A DNA stretch of 64,000 nt, from the NCBI GenBank assembly GCA_900315035.1, contig OMXO01000007.1, forward strand, positions 30,974-94,973. The letters are read 5' to 3'. The stretch is from an uncultured Prevotella sp. Lineage in GTDB: Bacteria; Bacteroidota; Bacteroidia; Bacteroidales; Bacteroidaceae. The translations under genes and the position numbers were made by a program. The notes under the pieces were generated by a model. That model did not search any database. It was not told where the DNA came from and worked only from the letters and a program-made list of their open reading frames with translations. Positions 59,089 through 64,000 of the stretch are shown here, piece after piece (the first letter of the stretch is position 1; the number at the start of each line of letters is the position of its first letter).

Positions 59089-60933
59089 TTATTCAACGGT
59101 CACCGATTTTGCCAGGTTTCTGGGTTGGTCAACATTCTTGCCTTTGCAGACGGCAACGTGATAGGCCAACAACTGCAGCGGAATGGTAGCCACCAGCGGT
59201 TCCAGACATTCCAGTACATCCGGCAGTTCTATCACCTCGTCGGCAATCTTCGAAATGGTGGAGTCGCCCTTCGATACGAGTGCTATCACCCTACCCTGAC
59301 GGGCCTTAATCTCCTGAATATTCGACAGCACCTTCTCGTACATTGCGTTATGCGTGGCAATCACGACCACAGGCATATCCGAGTCAATCAGTGCAATCGG
59401 TCCGTGCTTCATCTCTGCAGCAGGATAACCCTCTGCGTGAATATACGATATCTCTTTCAGTTTTAGCGCACCTTCAAGGGCGACTGGATACGAATAACCA
59501 CGCCCCAGATACAGGAAGTTATGCGCATAAGTAAAGGTACGCGCGAGGTCGGCAACCTTATCATTAGTCTTCAACACCTCACGAATCTTATCGGGAATCT
59601 CACTGAGTCCCTTCACGATGGCCAGATAGTCGTCGCGTTTAATGGTACCCTTGGCTTCTCCCATCGCCAAAGCGATCATGGTCAATACCGTTACCTGACC
59701 CGTAAAAGCCTTTGTAGAGGCCACACCAATCTCTGGACCTACGTGGATATAAGTACCCGTATCAGTAGCTCTCGGGATGCTCGAGCCGATGGCATTGCAT
59801 ATACCATAGATGAAAGCACCTTTCTCCTTAGCCAACTGGACAGCCGCCAACGTGTCAGCCGTTTCACCACTCTGTGAGATAGCAACCACAACATCGTCTT
59901 TTCCCACCACAGGATTACGGTAACGGAACTCACTGGCATACTCTACCTCTACCGGCACGCGTACCAGCGACTCAAATAGCTGTTTGCCTATCAAGCCAGC
60001 ATGCCATGAGGTACCACAGGCTACAATCACTACACGTTTGGCATTCAGCATCTGTCTGCGATAGTCGATCAGGGCAGAGAGTGTCACATGATCAGCCTCG
60101 ATATTGACACGTCCACGCATGCAGTTTGTCAGGCACTCAGGTTGTTCGAATATCTCTTTCAGCATAAAGTGGGGATACCCACCTTTCTCTATCTGTCCGA
60201 GGTCGATGTCAACGGTCTTCACCGTCAGTTCCTGTTCCTCGCCGAGGATGCTCAGAACCTTCAGTTCCTGCCCGCGATCTATCACGGCTATATTGCCGTC
60301 TTCGAGATACACCACCTTATCTGTATATTCCACGATAGGACTGGCATCGGAACCCAAGAAGAACTCATTTTCTCCGATACCTACTACCAGCGGACTCTGC
60401 TTACGGGCTGCAATAATCTGATTGGGATTACGCTTGTCGATTACAGCGATTGCATAGGCACCGATCACCTGATAGAGAGCCACCTGAACAGCTGTCAGTA
60501 AATCGAGTTGCTTATGTTCCTGGATATACTCGATCAGCTGCACCAACACCTCTGTATCTGTGTCCGACTCAAATTTCACACCTTTCGCCTGCAGTTTTTC
60601 CTTCAAGTCGGCATAGTTCTCGATAATGCCGTTATGGATAATCGCCAGATTCTTCGATGAAGAATAGTGCGGATGGGCATTGCGCGAAGAAGGCTCACCA
60701 TGAGTAGCCCATCGTGTATGGGCAATACCGATGGTACCGCTCACGTTCTTGTCACTGCAAAATTCTACGAGATTATCAACTTTTCCCTTGGTCTTATAGA
60801 CGTTCAGATTGCCATCGCTGTTCACGAGTGCCACACCAGCACTATCATATCCACGATACTCCAGCCTTCTAAGACCTTTTATCAAAATAGGAAAAGCTTC
60901 CTTTGTGCCTATGTATCCTACTATTCCGCACAT
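59089..60933 (-). CDS. glmS: Glutamine-fructose-6-phosphate aminotransferase (isomerizing)
   Basis: 614 aa. Makes glucosamine-6-phosphate, the entry to amino-sugar and peptidoglycan synthesis. Start MCGIVGYIG places the nucleophile Cys at residue 2; the longer frame to 60996 is rejected because it would bury it and would begin within the promoter. The N-terminal glutaminase domain has LRRLEYRGYDSAG, HTRWATHGEPS and HNGIIENYADLK. Two SIS domains (CGTSWHAGLIGKQLFE, SQSGETADTLAA, IGVASTKAFTGQV) follow, and the C-terminal DQPRNLAKSVTVE is canonical. No glmS ribozyme-like sequence was seen in the short leader. Confidence 0.98.
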   Translation of the reverse strand: MCGIVGYIGTKEAFPILIKGLRRLEYRGYDSAGVALVNSDGNLNVYKTKGKVDNLVEFCSDKNVSGTIGIAHTRWATHGEPSSRNAHPHYSSSKNLAIIHNGIIENYADLKEKLQAKGVKFESDTDTEVLVQLIEYIQEHKQLDLLTAVQVALYQVIGAYAIAVIDKRNPNQIIAARKQSPLVVGIGENEFFLGSDASPIVEYTDKVVYLEDGNIAVIDRGQELKVLSILGEEQELTVKTVDIDLGQIEKGGYPHFMLKEIFEQPECLTNCMRGRVNIEADHVTLSALIDYRRQMLNAKRVVIVACGTSWHAGLIGKQLFESLVRVPVEVEYASEFRYRNPVVGKDDVVVAISQSGETADTLAAVQLAKEKGAFIYGICNAIGSSIPRATDTGTYIHVGPEIGVASTKAFTGQVTVLTMIALAMGEAKGTIKRDDYLAIVKGLSEIPDKIREVLKTNDKVADLARTFTYAHNFLYLGRGYSYPVALEGALKLKEISYIHAEGYPAAEMKHGPIALIDSDMPVVVIATHNAMYEKVLSNIQEIKARQGRVIALVSKGDSTISKIADEVIELPDVLECLEPLVATIPLQLLAYHVAVCKGKNVDQPRNLAKSVTVE

Positions 60934-60965
60934 ACTGTCTGAATGTTTGTGTTTGTTATCGGCTG

Positions 60966-60996
60966 CAAAATTACATCTTTTCCGTAATTTGCGCAA
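60966..60996 (-). promoter_or_regulatory. sigma-ABfr promoter of glmS
   Basis: Minus strand: TTG at 60996-60994, 20-nt spacer, TAATTTTG at 60973-60966, 33 nt before the ATG. Confidence 0.75.
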
Positions 60997-61032
60997 ATTT
61001 TATGCAGATTTTTTGTGGATAAGACCAAAAAA

Positions 61033-61062
61033 AAGCGAAGTCCTCCGATGCGAACTTCGCTT
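61033..61062 (-). terminator. Intrinsic terminator after the OmpH-like gene
   Basis: Perfect 9-bp stem AAGCGAAGT/ACTTCGCTT followed on the minus strand by a run of T residues (61034-61027). It lies 24 nt after the gene stop. Confidence 0.85.
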
Positions 61063-61085
61063 CTATAGTCAGTTGTTATACCATA

Positions 61086-61715
61086 TTATTTCTTTTCCTC
61101 AGCCTTCTTGTCGTCAGCAGCCTTCTCCTCTGTAGCAGCAGTCTTTGCAGCGGGCTTATAGTGCTTGTTCAGACCGTTGATCACGTCCATCGTAATGTCG
61201 TATCTCTTTTCTGCCAACAGGATGTTGTCGCCAGCCTTCGAGAGAATCAGGTCAAAGTGCTTGTCCTTGTTGTAGAGTTTCAGGAAATTCTGCAGCGAGT
61301 CGCGCAGAGCCTCGTTAAACTTAGCAGTCTCAGAAGCGAGCTCATTCTCCAGACGAGCCTGAAGTTCCTGAAGGTCGCGCTGCTGGCGCTCGATGGCAGC
61401 CTGTACGCTTGCAGCCTGCTCACGGCTCTGGAAACCATTGTTGTTCAGTTTCTGTTGGAAATTGTTCACGGCAGCCTGAAGGGCGTTACCCTTCTGAGTC
61501 AGGGTGTTACGGGCATTGTTCGACTTTTTCTGAAGTGTTACGCTATAGTCCTTGGCAAAGTCGTACTGCGTCATCAGAGAGTCAACCTCCACATAAGCGA
61601 TTTTCATACCCTCGCCTGAGCCTGTAGCCACGGGCTGTTCGTCCATCTTCGAACCCTGATTGTTGCACGAAGCCATCAGAGCGATGGTCAGTGCAGAAAG
61701 AATGTACTTTTTCAT
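61086..61715 (-). CDS. OmpH/Skp-family lipoprotein
   Basis: 209 aa. Lipoprotein signal with lipobox MASC (Cys about residue 17). The body is the OmpH layout: KIAYVEVDSLMTQYDFAKDYSVTLQKK, then a long coiled coil (about 70-150), then HFDLILSKAGDNILLAEKRYDITMDVINGLNKHY. A Lys/Ala/Glu-rich tail ends the protein. Skp/OmpH chaperones hold outer-membrane proteins in the periplasm; the lipid anchor differs from soluble E. coli Skp and is common in Bacteroidetes. A terminator follows. Confidence 0.9.
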   Translation of the reverse strand: MKKYILSALTIALMASCNNQGSKMDEQPVATGSGEGMKIAYVEVDSLMTQYDFAKDYSVTLQKKSNNARNTLTQKGNALQAAVNNFQQKLNNNGFQSREQAASVQAAIERQQRDLQELQARLENELASETAKFNEALRDSLQNFLKLYNKDKHFDLILSKAGDNILLAEKRYDITMDVINGLNKHYKPAAKTAATEEKAADDKKAEEKK

Positions 61716-61762
61716 TTCTTATTTGTCTCTATTTAATATTAATTCTTTATAATGCATAACGT

Positions 61763-61969
61763 TTATCGTTCATCGACAGCAAACTTGCTTTTACGCCGCA
61801 TTTCCTTATCTTGGTCCATCACGCAGTGAATGCCACGTTCCTTCATGGCCTCCGAGTCGTGAATATGCTGCGATTTAAACTCGCCATTCTTGACAAACAA
61901 GACCCTGACGAGAAAAAATACCATCGCGATAGCAATTATTAACGTCGATATCAGCAGAGTTTCAATCAT
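61763..61969 (-). CDS. Small single-span membrane protein
   Basis: 68 aa. An N-terminal membrane helix (MIETLLISTLIIAIAMVFFLVRVLFV) is followed by a charged tail with a Cys (GIHCVMDQDKEMRRKSK). Similar short proteins occur in Bacteroidales near ompH-like genes; function unknown. The start at 61969 is used because the promoter box at 62007-62000 lies upstream of it; the longer frame to 62041 would start before that promoter. Confidence 0.72.
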   Translation of the reverse strand: MIETLLISTLIIAIAMVFFLVRVLFVKNGEFKSQHIHDSEAMKERGIHCVMDQDKEMRRKSKFAVDER

Positions 61970-61975
61970 TTTTTG

Positions 61976-61983
61976 TAATTTTG
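61976..61983 (+). promoter_or_regulatory. -7 box for pepD, facing the opposing promoter
   Basis: TAATTTTG on plus, 63 nt before the pepD ATG. No TTG at the right distance. It faces the minus-strand box at 62000-62007, so the two promoters overlap head to head. Confidence 0.45.
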
Positions 61984-61999
61984 CGCTGCATTTTGGGTG

Positions 62000-62007
62000 C
62001 AAAGGTA
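62000..62007 (-). promoter_or_regulatory. -7 box of the small membrane protein gene
   Basis: TACCTTTG on minus (62007-62000), 30 nt before the ATG. A TTG at 62032-62030 gives a slightly long 22-nt spacer. Confidence 0.6.
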
Positions 62008-62046
62008 AGCATTTTATGAGAAAATCTATCAAAAAATACATTAATT

Positions 62047-63507
62047 ATGAATAAAAGTGATTTAAAACCTGCTGTTGTCTTTGCAGAATTTGCGAAGATT
62101 AACGAAATTCCACGTCCTTCGAAGCGTGAGGAGAAGATGATTGAGTATCTGAAGAGCTGGGGTGAGAGCCATCAACTCGATACAAAAGTCGATGAGACTG
62201 GCAACGTGATTATCCGCAAACCTGCTACAAAGGGTTTCGAGAATTGTAAAACCGTTATTCTGCAAAGTCACATGGACATGGTATGCGATAAGCTCGTCGA
62301 TGTTGAGTTCGATTTCGACAAGGATGCCATCCGCACCTATGTCGATGGTGAATGGCTCACGGCAGAGGGAACCACCCTAGGTGCCGATGACGGAATCGGC
62401 TGTGCTATCGAGCTGGCCATCCTCGCTTCCGACGATATCGAGCACGGCCCCATCGAGTGTGTCTTCACCCGCGACGAGGAGACTGGTCTCACTGGTGCCG
62501 AGGGTATGAAAGCCGGCTTTATGACAGGCGACTATCTCATCAACCTCGACTCGGAGGATGAAGGTGAGATCTTTGTCAGTTGTGCGGGTGGCCGCAACAC
62601 CACAGCCCGCTTCACATTCCAGCGTCAGCAGGCACCTCAGGGCAGTTTCTTCATCAAGGGTTCTCTTAAAGGACTTGTTGGCGGACACTCTGGCGATGAT
62701 ATCAATAAGAAGCGCGCCAACGCCATCAAGATTCTCGCCCGTTTCCTTTTCCAGGAGATGAAACGATATGAGGGCATCTGTCTGGCTCAGTTCCATAGCG
62801 GTAAACTTCATAATGCTATTCCTCGTGACGGCTATTTTGTGATGGCGGTCCCCAACGAACTGAAGGAGAATGTGCGAGCCGACTGGAACGTGTTTGCCGC
62901 AGAGGTAGAGGATGAATTCCACGTCACCGACACCCAGATGGTATTCTCGATGGAGAGCACAGAGGCAGAACCTATCATCGACCCTGCTATCGCTAAGAAT
63001 TTTGTATGGGCAGTACAGGCCGTTGATAATGGCATCTATGCCATCTGCCAGGACGAGGCCTTAGGCGGTATGGTTGAGACGTCGAGCAACATTGCCAGCA
63101 TCCACACCTCTGAGACCACGATTGAGATACTCAGTAGTCAGCGTTCTAACGTCATGTCAAATCTCGACAATATGTGTGCTACCATCCAGGCTGCCTTTGA
63201 ACTCGCTGGTGCAAAAACTATCTCCAGCGACGGCTATCCAGCCTGGAAGATGCGTGCCAACTCTAAACTGCAGGAGATTGTCGTTGCCTCTTACAAGAAG
63301 CTGTTCAAGAAGGAGCCCAATGTTCGCGGTATCCATGCAGGATTGGAGTGCGGTTTGTTCTCAGAGCGCTACCCAAATCTCGATATGGTTAGTTTCGGTC
63401 CCACTCTACGATTCGTCCACACACCCGATGAGCGTCTTCACATCCCCACCGTTCAGATGGTATGGGATCATCTGCTCGACGTGCTTAAAAACATTCCGCA
63501 GAAATGA
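62047..63507 (+). CDS. pepD: Aminoacyl-histidine dipeptidase (M20 family)
   Basis: 486 aa. Zinc dipeptidase that cleaves Xaa-His and other dipeptides in the cytoplasm. M20C motifs: VILQSHMDMVCDK (metal His/Asp), TLGADDGIGCA (bridging Asp), FTRDEETGLTGA (general-base and metal Glu), INLDSEDEGE, and LECGLFSERYPNLDMVSFGP near the C-terminus. The length is normal. It overlaps the following lipoprotein gene by 4 bp. Confidence 0.96.
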   Translation: MNKSDLKPAVVFAEFAKINEIPRPSKREEKMIEYLKSWGESHQLDTKVDETGNVIIRKPATKGFENCKTVILQSHMDMVCDKLVDVEFDFDKDAIRTYVDGEWLTAEGTTLGADDGIGCAIELAILASDDIEHGPIECVFTRDEETGLTGAEGMKAGFMTGDYLINLDSEDEGEIFVSCAGGRNTTARFTFQRQQAPQGSFFIKGSLKGLVGGHSGDDINKKRANAIKILARFLFQEMKRYEGICLAQFHSGKLHNAIPRDGYFVMAVPNELKENVRADWNVFAAEVEDEFHVTDTQMVFSMESTEAEPIIDPAIAKNFVWAVQAVDNGIYAICQDEALGGMVETSSNIASIHTSETTIEILSSQRSNVMSNLDNMCATIQAAFELAGAKTISSDGYPAWKMRANSKLQEIVVASYKKLFKKEPNVRGIHAGLECGLFSERYPNLDMVSFGPTLRFVHTPDERLHIPTVQMVWDHLLDVLKNIPQK

Positions 63508-63863
63508 AGTCACGCGCGTATATAATATTAGGTATATCGGCCCTGCTGCTGTTTGCTTCTTGCGGACAGCAGCATCAAGCCGAACAAACCGTCAAGGCAT
63601 TTGTAGAGGAAAATATGGAGCAGCCCGACAAAATCACATCCAGAGATTTTGCCGATCTTGGCACCACACGTCATCTCAGCGACTCCATTATCAATGTCAT
63701 GCGCCAACGCGGTGCCAGACTCTTCAAAAAGGGTATAACCTACGGTTCCATACCTTCTGGCGATCTTTACTATCTGAGAATGAACTACATAAGTGACGGC
63801 GACACGCTACAGAACACCTTCTACCTGAATCAGGAGTTGACAGAGGTGGTGGCCTATAAATAA
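63504..63863 (+). CDS. Small lipoprotein
   Basis: 119 aa. Lipoprotein signal MKSRAYIILGISALLLFASC with the Cys at residue 20. The remaining about 100 residues hold a small mixed fold (VKAFVEENMEQPDKITSRDF ... SGDLYYLRMNYISDGDTLQNTFYLN) with no recognised motif. Translation is coupled to pepD (ATGA). Function unknown. Confidence 0.78.
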   Translation: MKSRAYIILGISALLLFASCGQQHQAEQTVKAFVEENMEQPDKITSRDFADLGTTRHLSDSIINVMRQRGARLFKKGITYGSIPSGDLYYLRMNYISDGDTLQNTFYLNQELTEVVAYK

Positions 63864-63891
63864 CTTTTTTCGAAAAAAGTTGCTGAAAAAT

Positions 63892-63922
63892 TTGGAGGAT
63901 TGAAAAAATAGTCGTACCTTTG
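63892..63922 (+). promoter_or_regulatory. sigma-ABfr promoter of tRNA-Ser
   Basis: TTG at 63892-63894, 20-nt spacer, TACCTTTG at 63915-63922, 50 nt before the tRNA start. Confidence 0.75.
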
Positions 63923-63972
63923 CACCCGCATTTGAGGAGATAACCCCTCGGTTTCTAACACGAAGCATTCTT

Positions 63973-64000
63973 GGAAGGATGGGTGAGTGGCTGAAACCAG
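63973..64000 (+). tRNA. tRNA-Ser, 5' part (cut by window edge)
   Basis: The last 28 bases, beginning GGAAGGATGGGTGAGTGG, match the acceptor and D-arm opening of a type II tRNA-Ser. The anticodon is off the window, so the isoacceptor is unknown. Confidence 0.7.

Noticed and set aside
60934-60996. glmS ribozyme
   Set aside because: The leader from the promoter to the ATG is only about 30 nt, too short, and shows no ribozyme core.

Overview
The window reads as a chromosomal segment of a Bacteroidales bacterium, most likely a Prevotella-like member of the Prevotellaceae. Reasons: nearly every gene start that has room for a promoter carries the Bacteroidetes sigma-ABfr pattern (TTG, 19-21 nt, TAnnTTTG); tRNA genes lack an encoded CCA; there is a NusG-like UpxY antiterminator ahead of a polysaccharide locus, plus GldE, DUF4348 and DUF5112/5113-type proteins. 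Genus level is inference. No rRNA, IS element, integrase, phage or CRISPR array was seen.

Layout. 1-5.9 kb: thrS (cut by the window edge), a CotH-kinase protein, a TPR protein, def, ruvX and a SPOR lipoprotein, all minus strand. 6.1-7.0 kb: a plus-strand trio of small envelope proteins (YtxH, holin-like, coiled protein). 7-9.6 kb: DUF4348 lipoprotein, murB and an MBL-fold hydrolase. 9.7-11.4 kb: pheS and a GNAT acetyltransferase. 11.5-13.0 kb: an AAA-ATPase/PD-(D/E)XK accessory gene. 13.1-36 kb: one large minus-strand exopolysaccharide/capsule locus. Its order of transcription is promoter and 370-nt leader, UpxY, Wza, Wzz, O-antigen ligase/polymerase, Wzx, acyltransferase, Wzy, Glf, two GT2, an FrhB-type Fe-S protein, pyruvyltransferase, GT4, radical SAM, GT4, a 0.7-kb repeat-rich non-coding stretch, a two-domain outer membrane protein, the initiating sugar transferase and a 73-aa protein. 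Its core (19.4-32.4 kb) is visibly more AT-rich than its flanks. 36-40.5 kb: a double-sensor histidine kinase, a LuxR-type response regulator and a small membrane protein. 40.6-46.4 kb: uronate catabolism, with kdgK-eda divergent from lacI-uxaA-nhaC. 46.4-51.7 kb: a hypothetical protein, a GH25 lysozyme, a clostripain-family lipoprotein, gldE, ssb and a hypothetical protein. 51.8-52.2 kb: Gly-Leu-Leu-Gly tRNA cluster. 52.3-54.6 kb: nspC with a receiver-kinase protein. 54.7-61 kb: carB, carA, glmS. 61-64 kb: OmpH/Skp-like lipoprotein, small membrane protein, pepD, lipoprotein, and the start of a tRNA-Ser.

The most unusual signals are not genes. (1) Seven-nucleotide tandem tracts (TTTGAGG/TTTGAGA) recur at four loci: inside two genes, and filling two gaps between genes of the uronate operons. 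Two related seven-nucleotide arrays lie in the OMP gene and between divergent promoters. Because 7 is 1 modulo 3, the CAAACCT strand is open in all three frames and always encodes the same cyclic heptapeptide, whereas the opposite strand gives stops. Both in-gene copies of this unit lie in the permissive orientation. (2) The 0.7-kb stretch between the polysaccharide genes and the OMP gene has repeated 24-bp elements separating three blocks, each with its own palindrome family. (3) A direct/inverted triplication sits in the FrhB-type gene, a G9 tract in a polymerase/ligase gene, and a 20-bp tandem duplication removes the expected aromatic C-terminus of the OMP. Together these suggest a surface-polysaccharide locus with much local sequence rearrangement. 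Whether the heptamer tracts act as switches is inference.
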